Part shown: piece after piece, positions 26,161 through 35,269 of the stretch | Layout: the number at the start of each line of letters is the position of its first letter | Numbering within the stretch: the first letter of the stretch is position 1 | DNA from: CAVQZC01 sp963718315 | GTDB taxonomy: Bacteria; Actinomycetota; Thermoleophilia; Gaiellales; JAICJC01 | Direction of reading: 5' to 3' | Length of the DNA: 64,000 nt | Assembly: GCA_963718315.1 (NCBI GenBank) | Contig: CAVQZC010000010.1 | Location: 1-64,000 of the forward strand | Notes under the pieces: generated by a model | What the model was told of the DNA's origin: nothing | Seen by the model: the letters and a program-made list of their open reading frames with translations, nothing else | The model's database searches: none | Translations under genes and position numbers: made by a program

Positions 26161-27200
26161 CTATCTGGCGATGACCGGCTGTTCGACCGAGTACAGCTGC
26201 CATTCGTCCGGGAGGCCCTTGAGCTTGGCGGCGCCGCTGCGCTGGAACTGGATGCCTGATCCGACGACCAGGTCCCTGACAGTGCTGGACACCAGCACCT
26301 GGCCCGGCGCGGCCAGGCTGGCGATCCGGGCGCCGATGTGCACAGCGATGCCGCCCACCTTGCCGTCCACCACCTCACACTCGCCGGTGTGCAGTCCCGC
26401 GCGGACGCGAACCCCAAGTTCGCCCACCGACTCGGAAATGGCGCAGGCGCACCGGATGGCACGGGCGGGGCCGTCGAAGCTTGCGAAGAAGCCGTCGCCC
26501 GCGGTGTCGATCTCGCGGCCGGCATAGCGGGCAAGCTGGCGCCTGACCACGGCATGGTGCTGCTGCAGGAGGTCCCTCCAGGCGCGGTCACCAACCTCGG
26601 CCAGGAGCTCGGTCGATCCGACGATGTCCGTGAACAACACGGTCGCCAGCACCCGGTTGTGCTCCACGACCTCCCACTCGCCGCGATCCCAGATCGCGTA
26701 GAGGAACCGCCGCGCCTCGGCCGCCAGGTGCACTCCCGCGCACCCACCAGCCGTGATCGAGGCCGGGCAGCTCGACCAGTTCGGCGCCGGGGATGCGATC
26801 GGCGATGTACCGACCCTCCTCGAAGTGCCAGTCCTGATCCTCGACCGGGTGCAGGACGACGGTGGGCACGGAGATGGAAGCCAGCACGTGGCGCACATCC
26901 GCCCCCCGGTTCATCCGTGCCAGACCGCGCACGGCGCTTGGGCTCGCGCTCATCAGCACCCACTTGCGCCACCACGCCTGGACTTCGGGATCGTCCGCAA
27001 TGCTCGGAGACAGATGCTTCAGGCGGATGTCCAGCCATTCGTCCGATCCGATCGCGGGAATCTCGGGGGCGGCGAACATCTGATCCCACTCCTCGGGGGT
27101 GGCTGCCCACGGATAGTCCTCTGCGCGGGTGTGGCTCGCGCCGGTCGCGTAGAGCACGGCGGCGGCCGTCCGCTCTGGATAGGTGGCGGCGAACAGGTGG
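26161..27200 (-). pseudogene. Alpha/beta-hydrolase-cyclase fusion, 5' truncated and frameshifted
   Basis: Remnant of a hydrolase-cyclase fusion of a type known from mycobacteria and relatives. The hydrolase part lacks its N-terminus and starts abruptly at LFAATYPERTAAAVLY; it continues through ISVPTVVLHPVEDQDWHFEE and ELPGLDHGWW. A frame change at 26705-26745 then leads to AEARRFLYAIWDRGEWEVVE and the cyclase core ATVLFTDIVGSTELLAEVGD, REIDTAGDGFFASFDGPARA, RVRAGLHTGECEV and GGIAVHIGARIASLAAPGQV. In the last motif His replaces the usual Asn (IAVHIGAR). Its 5' end is fused in frame to a different secreted gene (27200-27922). Confidence 0.7.
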
Positions 27201-27922
27201 TCTGTAGGGAGAGGCGACCGCAGCCGGGGCTGTAACCAGGAACGCGGGCGCCCGGACACCGTCGTCGCGCTCGACGTCCGAAACCACGTCCCACTTGCAA
27301 ACCCACCGGACGCCGTCACCCCCGCACCGATGGTGACACCCGCCCCCTCGTTGTACGAACCGGCGGTCACCTCGACGGCCTTGAAACCGCTCGATGCCGC
27401 CAGCGCGACGCCAGCGGCGACGGTGCGCACAGGCGCTGCCTGGGTGCCCGGGTTGGTGTCGCTCCCCGTTGCCGACACATACACGGCGTGCTGCGGGAAC
27501 GTCCATGTCCAGGTCTGCGCCGCCGCCGGCGTGCCGGACGTACCGGTCACGGGATCGTCGGCAGTCGGCGTGTATGTCAGCTTGGGAGTGGACATGGCAT
27601 CGGCTTTTGACTTCTCGGCGAAGTGAATGACGAGGGTCCGCGACGCGGTGGCGGCATCGACGGCGGTGATGACGTGGCCGGCGACCGTGAACGGGTAGGC
27701 GCCGTCCGTGTCAAGCGTGTGGTTCACCGCCCGTGCGTAGGTCAGGACCACCTCGTCGGGACGCCCGTTCGCGTTGCTGTCGACCATCGTCGCCGCCTTG
27801 ATCTTGACCGGGGCCGACGCATTCGCCGTCGACTGCCCGCCACCGACGAGCGCAGTCAACGCCACGGCTGTGACCACTAGCGCACAGCACACCCGACGCG
27901 ATACCGCATGTCCAACCCGCAT
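27200..27922 (-). pseudogene. Secreted beta-helix protein, 3' truncated by fusion
   Basis: The ATG at 27922 follows GGAGGGTCCCA. The signal peptide is MRVGHAVSRRVCCALVVTAV with cleavage near ANA-SAP. About 240 residues follow, including a domain with VDSNANGRPDEVVLTYARAV and the start of a DUF1565-type right-handed beta-helix (VYVSATGSDTNPGTQAAPVR, VAAGVALAASSGFKAVEVTA). Near 27200-27235 the sequence passes in frame into the middle of a cytosolic hydrolase-cyclase gene, so the rest of the helix is gone. A deletion joining two genes is the simplest explanation. Confidence 0.65.
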
Positions 27923-28128
27923 TGGGACCCTCCGTGGAGCACTCAACGGCCACCATGACGCACAAGGCAGTTGGCATTGTCAACGTCTCCGCAGCCCCGA
28001 CGCGCGGGCATGACCCATTCACGGTGCGGCGACCTTCCTCGACGGGTTGTGGTCGCGACGTACGTCTCGTATCCTCGCGGATGTCCAGGCTTTGAGCCGG
28101 TGTATCTGGCTCGTGATCGGAGGCTCCA

Positions 28129-28686
28129 ATGCGGCGTCGTCTCAGGCGTCAGCTCACGCTCCCGCTCGTCATCTCAATCATCGCGCTCGTGATCGCCGCG
28201 AGCGGCACCGCCGCAGTCGCGGCCGTGATCATTACCTCGAACTCGCAAGTCGCCCAGAACACCATTTCGGGGCACACGCCACCGAAAGGGGATCACGCCA
28301 ACATCATCGCCGGATCGCTGGCGGCCAGCGACCTGTCGCCGGCCCTGCGCACGTCGCTGAAGGTGCACTGCCCGACCGGCACCCTGGCCGCCGGCGACCT
28401 CTGCTATGACTCGACGGAGCGGGCGGCTGCCTCCTTCTTCACCGCCCTCAAGACGTGCGCGTCGGCCGGGCGACGGCTGTGGGACTACGGGGACGCAGCG
28501 CTCGTGTTCGACCATCTCGGCGCCCCACAGCCCGACCAGTGGGTGGCACTCGTCTACACCGATGACCTCGTCACCTACGCCGGCACCATCGACGAGGACG
28601 ACAGCCGCAGCCTGAACTACGACGACATCGACCTCGTAGAAGTCCCCAAGCTGCCCTACCGCTGCATCACCTCGCCGATGAACTAG
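28129..28686 (+). CDS. Membrane-anchored extracellular protein
   Basis: 185 aa. The ATG follows GGAGGCTCCA. N-terminal basic residues and one hydrophobic helix (LPLVISIIALVIAASGTAAV) are followed by a Ser/Asn/Gly region and NIIAGSLAASDLSPALRTS, a pattern seen in surface proteins of this actinobacterial group. The C-terminal domain (HCPTGTLAAGDLCYDSTERA ... RRLWDYGDAALVF ... WVALVYTDD ... YRCITSP) has four Cys and resembles a C-type-lectin-like binding fold. Function unknown. Ends 9 nt from the convergent MFS gene. Confidence 0.65.
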   Translation: MRRRLRRQLTLPLVISIIALVIAASGTAAVAAVIITSNSQVAQNTISGHTPPKGDHANIIAGSLAASDLSPALRTSLKVHCPTGTLAAGDLCYDSTERAAASFFTALKTCASAGRRLWDYGDAALVFDHLGAPQPDQWVALVYTDDLVTYAGTIDEDDSRSLNYDDIDLVEVPKLPYRCITSPMN

Positions 28687-28695
28687 ACACCGACG

Positions 28696-29910
28696 TCAGC
28701 CGACCGACGCGTCGATGGGAGCGGCCCGGCCGGAGGTCTGCGACGCACTCGTGAGGGCGACGATTCCGGCGGCGGCCAGGCCCAGCAAGCCGGCGACGGC
28801 GTAGATCACCCGCGGTGACAGCACGATTGCGACGACACCTCCGAGCAGCAGCGAGCCTCCTTGGGCACCTCCGAAGATCGCGTTGGCGGTGGCGGACACC
28901 CGGCCGCGTGCGCTGTCGGGGGTACGCGTCATCAGCAGGGTCGAAAGGCAGGTTCCGGCGCAGCCGTTTCCGACACCGCCGAGCAGCGACAGGGGAACAA
29001 GGATCCCCACCGCCGGCGCGACGGCGAATCCGGCCACCCCAGCGCATGCGAGGGCTGCCCCGGCGATGGTGATGCGTACCTGACCGGATTCGGTGCCGAC
29101 GCGGCCAGCTCCGAGAGCTCCTGCGACCATGCCTGCCATCCAGGACGCCTCGGCCACGCCGTACCAGACGCCTCCGGCGTGGAGTGTGTCGCGGACCAGG
29201 TAGACCAGCACGACGTCGACCATGCCGACCAGGAGGACGACCACGGCCATGCCCGCCAGAAGGGGGGCGAGCACGCGATCCGCCCGGAGGATGGCGAACC
29301 CGCTCCGAAGCCGGTTCGACCCGTCGACGGCGGGAACCTGCTCCGGCACTCGACGGGTGCGAATGAGCGCGGCGGCGACGGTCACGACCGCGTAGGTGGC
29401 AGCGTCGATGGCCATCGGCACGCCCGAGCCGAACGCCCCGGCCAGCAGTCCGCCGATAGCGGGGGCAGCGACGAGGACGAGGACATTCAGCGACTGTTGG
29501 GCCGAAATCGCAGCGGCGAGGCGGTCTTCACCGACCACTCGCGGGATGAGGGCCGACCAGGTGGCCCCGGTCAGTGACGCGGCAGCACCGAGCACGGCGA
29601 CCAGGAGCATGATCGGCACGATCGAATGGACGAAGATGAGCGGGATCGTGGCCGCTACCTCCACCAGCCCACCGCCGACAAGCAGGCGCCGGGAATCGTG
29701 GGTGTCGACGAGGCGCCCGATCGGGCGGGCGAGCAGCAGCTGCGGGATGACCCCGGCGGCCATCAGCAGACCCACTTCGTAGGGGTGGGCGCCGTCTGCC
29801 TGCAGGCGCAGCGTCAGAGCGACCAACGCCACGCCGTCCCCGAACGTCGACACCAACCGGCCCATCAAGGCGATGAAGAAGTCGCGCCGCCCTTGCTCGA
29901 TGTTCAGCAT
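28696..29910 (-). CDS. MFS transporter, probable drug exporter
   Basis: A 404-aa major-facilitator protein with about 12 transmembrane helices. MLNIEQGRRDFFIALMGRLV starts at 29910. The loop GRLVDTHDSRRLLVGGG between helices 2 and 3 is the family signature region. The second half has helices such as LAGMAVVVLLVGMVDVVLVY and an Arg-rich loop (RTPDSARGRVSA). It is intact, in contrast to the other MFS gene. Its promoter is covered by repeats that probably bind the divergent ArsR-type regulator, so regulated efflux is the likely role. The substrate is unknown. Confidence 0.85.
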   Translation of the reverse strand: MLNIEQGRRDFFIALMGRLVSTFGDGVALVALTLRLQADGAHPYEVGLLMAAGVIPQLLLARPIGRLVDTHDSRRLLVGGGLVEVAATIPLIFVHSIVPIMLLVAVLGAAASLTGATWSALIPRVVGEDRLAAAISAQQSLNVLVLVAAPAIGGLLAGAFGSGVPMAIDAATYAVVTVAAALIRTRRVPEQVPAVDGSNRLRSGFAILRADRVLAPLLAGMAVVVLLVGMVDVVLVYLVRDTLHAGGVWYGVAEASWMAGMVAGALGAGRVGTESGQVRITIAGAALACAGVAGFAVAPAVGILVPLSLLGGVGNGCAGTCLSTLLMTRTPDSARGRVSATANAIFGGAQGGSLLLGGVVAIVLSPRVIYAVAGLLGLAAAGIVALTSASQTSGRAAPIDASVG

Positions 29911-29946
29911 TTGTTGAACAGTATTTCCTGAACATCTCGCTGTCAA
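29901..29946 (-). promoter_or_regulatory. MFS promoter with three operator half-sites
   Basis: On the minus strand, TTGACA (29946-29941), a 17-bp spacer and TACTGT (29923-29918) form a good promoter. Transcription would begin at or next to the ATG at 29910, so the message is probably leaderless. TGTTCA (29901-29906), TGAACA (29915-29920) and TGAACA (29929-29934) are operator-like half-sites, one overlapping the -10 and one the start codon. The divergent ArsR-like gene is the obvious candidate binder. Confidence 0.6.
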
Positions 29947-29964
29947 GGGTTATGCTTCGAGTCG

Positions 29965-30628
29965 ATGCCTGCCGATCGATCGTCCGACAAGGGTCAGCCG
30001 CGGTCTCGCCGGGCCGGCACGCAGGCTGGGCACAAGGAGCCGACGGCCCGCCAGATTCGTCTCCAGGATCCGCGGGACATTCGGGCGCTCGCCCATCCGG
30101 CCCGGATGGCGATCATCGACGCGCTCGCGTCGGGGGACGAGCTGACGGCGACCGAGTGCGCGGAGCTCACCGGGCTGAGCCCAAGCGCGACGGCGTATCA
30201 CCTCAAGTTCTTGGAGCGCTACGACCTTGCCGAGCCCGCTCCCGCCCGCAGTGACGGACGGGAGCGGCCGTGGCGGGCAACCGACGGCCGGACGCTGGTC
30301 GACCCTCGACACTTCCACACCGGCGGGCGCAGCCGCCACGTCGGCCGTGGCGCTCGCCTTCTTCGACCGCAGCCGGGCGATGGGGGAAGCGTTCATCGCG
30401 ACCGAGAAGAAGGAGCCCGACGAATGGCAGGACGTCGCGCTCCTGTCCAACGCCGACCTCTGGCTGACCTCAACGGAGACCCGAAAGGTGACGGCCGCCC
30501 TCGCCGCGGTCATCGCTCCCTACCGAGGTCGGGTCCACGCCGATCGCCCCGACGGCTCTCGCCGCGTGCGCGTCATGAACATGGTCGTTCCGCACCGAAC
30601 GGCACTGACCGCGACGGCCAACCGCTGA
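29965..30628 (+). pseudogene. ArsR-type winged-helix regulator, frameshifted
   Basis: About 221 aa once corrected. The winged-helix DNA-binding domain is clear: DPRDIRALAHPARMAIIDAL, ATECAELTGLSPSATAYHLK, FLERYDLAEPAP. Near 30285 an extra base shifts the frame, and the C-terminal half continues as TSTPAGAAATSAVALAFFDR, LLSNADLWLTSTETRKVTAA to the stop at 30628. It lies divergent to the MFS exporter and is probably its repressor. If the frameshift is real, the exporter may be unregulated. Confidence 0.7.
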
Positions 30629-30657
30629 ACGGCGTAATCCGGTTCGGACTCCCGGTC

Positions 30658-32341
30658 CTAGGACGTCAAATGCGGATTGGTGTAGTAGCACTTGCACCAG
30701 GCCCCGAGCTCCGGGTAGAAGCCTGTCCACTGCTGGTCGCTCGCGGTCACCAGCTCCTCGTTGACGAGCTGGATGTACGGGCGCGCCGCCTCCACCTGTC
30801 GCGTCATCTTCTTGACCAGCGCGATCCGCTGATCTGTGTTGACCAGAGTCCCTTGCTCAAGGTATTCCCGGTCGTACGTCGGGTCGTTGAAACCGGTGTC
30901 GCTCCACGAATACCACTGCGGCTTGGTCAGCACCGACAGCTCGAAATCAGGATCGACTTCCTCGGCCCAGTCCCACATCGCGAGGTCGTACGTCGTGTAC
31001 GCCTTGTTGGTCTCGTAGGCGTACGCCTGTGCGGCGTCGCCGCCGGACACCTCGTGGATCTTGACCCCCGCCTTCGCCCAGTCAGCCGCCACGATCTGGA
31101 ACTGGCGGTCGACGTTGAAGTCGAGACCGGTCGGCACCATCAGATCGTATGACATCGGGTGAGCCGGCTGTGCGTACTTGCCGGTCGTCGCCGGCGCGAT
31201 TCGGATGTGGTTGGGGCCCATCTTGAAGCCCAGCGAGTCAAGCATCTGATTCGCCTTCGCCACGTCGAACGGCAGCGGCTGGATCGACGGATCCAGGTAC
31301 TGCGTCGACTCCTCGGACAACAGGTTGGCCCACGGCTTGGCGTAGCCGAAGTAGACAACCTTGACCAGAGCCCCGCGGTCCGTTGCGTACTCCAGCGCCT
31401 CCTTCACCTTCGGGTTCAGCAGCTCCCGGTTCTTGGCCTTGGCCGGGTTGGAGTTGAAGCTGATGTTGTTCACGGTCGAGGACGGCGAGACCTGGATGTC
31501 GAACTTCGGGTTCTTCTTCACCGACGCCACCGCGTCGAACGGCATCTGGTCGACGAAGTCGACGTTCCCCGACTGCAGGTCGGCGATCATCGAGGTCGAG
31601 TTCGTGTAGTACGTCATCGCCACGCCGGCCGCGTTCGACTTCGGCCCATAGAACAATCGGGTTGGGCTTGAACGCCGTCGTCCCTTTCTCCGCATACGAG
31701 GTGATGATGTAGGGGCCGCCGGACACGGTCGGCAGGTGCTGCGCCGGGTCGTACGTCTTCAGGTTCTTGCCGTTGTTCCCGACGTACTTGGCCCACACGT
31801 GCTTGGGCAGCACCCAGAACTGCTCGAGCTGGGGCAACACGTTGCCAACGGCCTTGTCGTAGTGGACGATCACCGTGTCCGGACCTTGCGCGGTGAAGCT
31901 CTTGACATGGGTCAGCCCAGGGGCGACGGCCGCTGTGGCGCTGTTCTTGTACTTGATGATCGTGTTCGCCGTCCACACCGCGTCGTCGGCGGTCAGCGGC
32001 TTCCCATCCGACCACTTCGTGTTCGGCTTCAGGTGAAACGTCCACGTGAGACCGTCGGCCGAGTGCGACCAGGAGGTCGCCCAGTCGCCCTCGATCTTGG
32101 TACCAGGCCCGTACTGGACGAGCTGCGGGTAGATCATGTTGAAGGCGTTATAGGACTGCGAGTTGATCGCAACGAAGAGATTCAGCGAGTCGATGTACTG
32201 CGTGGTGCCGACCCGAAGAACACCGCCGTGCTTGACGGTCCCGGATCCCCCGCCGCCGGTGGCAGCGCCGCCGCCACAACCGGCCGCCAGCACCGCCACG
32301 GCGCCGGCCAGGCCCAGTAGGCGCAGAATCCGTTTCGTCAT
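30658..32341 (-). pseudogene. Peptide-type ABC substrate-binding lipoprotein, frameshifted
   Basis: A family 5 extracellular solute-binding protein of about 560 aa in two frames. The ATG at 32341 follows GAGGAGG. The lipoprotein signal is MTKRILRLLGLAGAVAVLAA with Cys in LAAGCGGG. GGVLRVGTTQYIDSLNLFVA and WTFHLKPNTKWSDGKPLTAD are typical of the fold. Near 31655 an extra base separates GTTAFKPNP from FYGPKSNAAGVAMTYYTN; the second frame continues through KVKEALEYATDRGALVKVVY to TNPHLTS. No permease or ATPase genes adjoin it, so it is an orphan binding protein. Confidence 0.75.
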
Positions 32342-32559
32342 CGCGATTCCTCCTCGTGTCTTCCGCCCGAAGCGCGATGTGAGCGATCTCGCGTCGGCCA
32401 GCGATCGGACCGGCGACGATACCGCACCACACAGCGCCGCACCCCGGCAACGCCGCTCGCGCGCTCACCGTCGATGGGGCGTGGCTTCCGCGCTGCTGGA
32501 ACCTGTGACGGGTCTGGCGCCTGCGATATCGTCAGGGCCATGCACAGGCCCGCTCGGAG

Positions 32560-33519
32560 GTGCGCTTGACCCGCGTGCTCGTCACCGGCGCGTACGGCTG
32601 CATCGGCTCATGGGTGACGAGAGATCTGGTGGAGCGCGGGATCGACGTGGTTGCCTACGACCTCGGCGATGACCCGCGCCGGATGGCCCTGATCATGGAC
32701 GAGGGCGAGCTGGAGCGGGTCACGCGCGTGCGCGGTGACATCACCGACCTCGACGCGCTGGAGTCGGTGATCGACGCCGAGCGGATCACGAACGTCATCC
32801 ACCTGGCCGCGCTGCAGGTGCCGTTCTGCCGCGCCGACCCGCCGCTCGGGGCACGCGTCAACGTCGTCGGCACGGTCAACGTGTTCGAAGCCGTAGCGGC
32901 GCGGCTGGACCGGATGGGGCCGGTCGTGTACGCATCGTCGATCGCCGCCTACGACGCGATCGACGCCGGCGACGGTCCTGCCATGTCCGGCCTTCCGGGA
33001 ACCATCTACGGTGTCTACAAGCGAGCCAACGAGGGGTCGGCCTGGGTGTACCACCAGGACCGCGGCGTGGCCAGCATCGGGCTGCGGCCACACACCGTCT
33101 ACGGGCCCGGCCGCGACCAGGGCCTGACCTCGGCGCCGACCAGCGCGATGCTGGCGGCCGCCGCGGGCCGGGAGTTCAGGATCCCCTACGGCGGCACCAG
33201 CCAGTTCCAGTACGCCCCCGACGTGGCCCGCGCGTTCGTCCAGGCCGCCCTCGCCGGCTACGACGGCGCCAGCGTCCACAACCTGGCTGGACAGCCGGTC
33301 TCGATGGACGGCGTCGTGGCGGCGATCGAGGCGGCCGCCCCGGAGGCGGCAGGGATGATCACCTACGAGGACGTCACCTTGCCCTTCCCCGAAGCGGTGG
33401 ACGCCGCGTCGCTGACGGAGGTGATCGGGCCGGTCGAGGAGCTGCCGTTCGAGCAGGGCGTGGCCGACTCCATCGATCGGTTCCGCCGCCTGGTCGCCGA
33501 CGGCCGCCTGGCCGCCTGA
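32560..33519 (+). CDS. NAD-dependent epimerase/dehydratase family protein
   Basis: A 319-aa extended SDR. The nucleotide loop is VLVTGAYGCIGSWV. A Ser in YASSIAAYDAI and the Tyr-x3-Lys in IYGVYKRANEG make up the catalytic set. RPHTVYGPGRDQGLTSAPT is a substrate-domain signature. It is likely a sugar epimerase or uronate/aldose dehydrogenase, since it borders the sugar-acid locus and meets its long operon tail to tail with a 1-nt gap. The GTG start at 32560 has GGAG directly adjoining, which is too close to be a good ribosome site, so the transcript may be leaderless or the start may be a nearby TTG. Confidence 0.75.
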   Translation: MRLTRVLVTGAYGCIGSWVTRDLVERGIDVVAYDLGDDPRRMALIMDEGELERVTRVRGDITDLDALESVIDAERITNVIHLAALQVPFCRADPPLGARVNVVGTVNVFEAVAARLDRMGPVVYASSIAAYDAIDAGDGPAMSGLPGTIYGVYKRANEGSAWVYHQDRGVASIGLRPHTVYGPGRDQGLTSAPTSAMLAAAAGREFRIPYGGTSQFQYAPDVARAFVQAALAGYDGASVHNLAGQPVSMDGVVAAIEAAAPEAAGMITYEDVTLPFPEAVDAASLTEVIGPVEELPFEQGVADSIDRFRRLVADGRLAA

Positions 33520-33520
33520 C

Positions 33521-35269
33521 CTACCAGCCGCCGATCGGACCGCCGACCAGGCCCAGCGGCTCGGACTCCGCGGCCTCCCCCGGTCGCCCGCGCAGGAAAT
33601 CGAAGTCGCAGCCCGCGTCGGCCTGCATCACGTGGTCGACGTACAAGCGGCCGTACCCGCGCGTGTAGCGGGGGGCGGGGTCGGGCAGATCGGCGCGGCG
33701 CCGGTCGGCTTCGGCGGGATCGAGCTCCAGCTCGATCGTCCTTGCGTCCACGTCGAGGGCAATCGGATCGCCGTTGCGCACGATCGCCAGCGGGCCGCCC
33801 GCAAACGACTCGGGCGCCACGTGCAGCACCACCGTTCCGAACGATGTGCCGCTCATGCGCGCGTCCGAGATCCGCACCATGTCCGACACCCCCTCACGGA
33901 GCAGCTTGGCCGGGATCGGCAGCTGCCCCCACTCGGGCATCCCCGGCGCGCCCTTCGGCCCGCTGTTGCGCAGCACCAGCACCGAGTCTGCGGTGACGTC
34001 GAGGTGCGGGTCGTCGATTCGCTCGGCCAGGTCGTAGACGTCCTCGAACACGACCGCAGCGCCGCGGTGTCGCATCAGGTCAGGCGAGGCGGCGCTCCGC
34101 TTGATCAGCGCGCCGGCCGGCGCGAGGGAGCCGCGCAGCACCGCTATCCCGCCCTCGACCGCGAGAGGCTGCTGGAGCGAGGCAACCACCGACCGGTCGG
34201 GCACAGCGCCACCGGCGACGTTCTCGGCCAGGCTGCGGCCATTCACGCTGACCGCCTCCCCGTCGAGCAGCGGCAGCAGCTCGCGCAGCACGGAGGGAAC
34301 GCCGCCGGCGTGGAACAGATCCTCGACCAGATGCTCCCCGCTGGGACGGACGTTGGCCAGCACCGGCGTCCGGCGCGAGATCTGGTCGAAGCGGTCGAGC
34401 TGGAGGTCGACGCCGACGCGGCCGGCCAGGGCGAGCAGGTGCAGCACCGCGTTGGTCGACCCGGCCAGCGCCATCAGCAGCGTGACCGCGTTGTCAAACG
34501 CGGCGGCGGTGAGGATCTGGGACGGCCGTGGTCCGCCGTCCCGTGCCAGCTCGACCGCGCGGCGGCCGGTCGCCTCCGCGGCGGCCGCCCGCCGGGCGTC
34601 CACGGCCGGGATCGATGCCGTCCCCGGCAGCGCCATCCCCAGCGCCTCCACCAGCGAGGTCATCGTGGACGCGGTCCCCATCTCCTGGCAGTGGCCGGCC
34701 GATGGCACCATCGCGGCCTCCAGCTCGTCGTACTCCGCGGGCGTTATCCGCCCGGCCCGCAGATCGGCGGTATAGCGCCACAGGTCGGTGCCGTTGGACA
34801 CCTGCTCGCCGCGGAACACCGCGGGCTGGGCCGGCCCACCGGTGATCATGATGGCGGGGATGTCGACGCTGGCGGCGCCCATCAGCTGCGCGGGGACGGT
34901 CTTGTCGCAGCCGCCGATCAGCACCACGGCATCCATCGGATTGGCGCGGATCGACTCTTCGACGTCCATCGCCATCAGGTTGCGGAACATCATGGTGGTG
35001 GGCTTCATGAACGGCTCGCCCAACGAGATGGTCGGGAACTCGAGGGGCAGCCCACCCGCCTGGAGCACGCCGCGCTTGACGGCGGCGGCCAGTCCGCGGA
35101 AGTGGACGTTGCAGTTGACCAGCTCGCTCCACGAGTTGCAGACGCCGATCACCGGTCGGCCCTCGATCGCCTCCTGCGTGATCCCCTCCGACCGCAGGTA
35201 CGACCGGTGGATGAGACCGGCCACGTCGTGCGTCCCGAACCACCGGGCGCTGCGCAGCGGGCCGCTCAT
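33521..35269 (-). CDS. IlvD/Edd-family sugar-acid dehydratase
   Basis: A 582-aa dehydratase of the dihydroxy-acid/6-phosphogluconate dehydratase family. These are cytosolic Fe-S enzymes that turn an aldonate into a 2-keto-3-deoxy acid. The start MSGPLRSARWFGTHDVAGLI overlaps the upstream gene's stop. Cluster Cys residues lie in GVCNSWSELVNCN, LIGGCDKTVPAQLM and PSAGHCQEMGTASTM. MALAGSTNAVLHLLALA and SDARMSGTSFGTVVLHV are family motifs. Its length matches pentonate dehydratases (arabinonate, xylonate), and the locus supports a sugar acid rather than branched-chain amino-acid synthesis. Last gene of the seven-gene lacI operon. Confidence 0.85.
   Translation of the reverse strand: MSGPLRSARWFGTHDVAGLIHRSYLRSEGITQEAIEGRPVIGVCNSWSELVNCNVHFRGLAAAVKRGVLQAGGLPLEFPTISLGEPFMKPTTMMFRNLMAMDVEESIRANPMDAVVLIGGCDKTVPAQLMGAASVDIPAIMITGGPAQPAVFRGEQVSNGTDLWRYTADLRAGRITPAEYDELEAAMVPSAGHCQEMGTASTMTSLVEALGMALPGTASIPAVDARRAAAAEATGRRAVELARDGGPRPSQILTAAAFDNAVTLLMALAGSTNAVLHLLALAGRVGVDLQLDRFDQISRRTPVLANVRPSGEHLVEDLFHAGGVPSVLRELLPLLDGEAVSVNGRSLAENVAGGAVPDRSVVASLQQPLAVEGGIAVLRGSLAPAGALIKRSAASPDLMRHRGAAVVFEDVYDLAERIDDPHLDVTADSVLVLRNSGPKGAPGMPEWGQLPIPAKLLREGVSDMVRISDARMSGTSFGTVVLHVAPESFAGGPLAIVRNGDPIALDVDARTIELELDPAEADRRRADLPDPAPRYTRGYGRLYVDHVMQADAGCDFDFLRGRPGEAAESEPLGLVGGPIGGW

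Noticed and set aside
24960..27506. An 848-residue open frame on the minus strand
   Set aside because: Only its last 370 codons have a start with ribosome site, signal peptide and blade repeats. The upstream part is an alternative frame of the hydrolase-cyclase and beta-helix genes.
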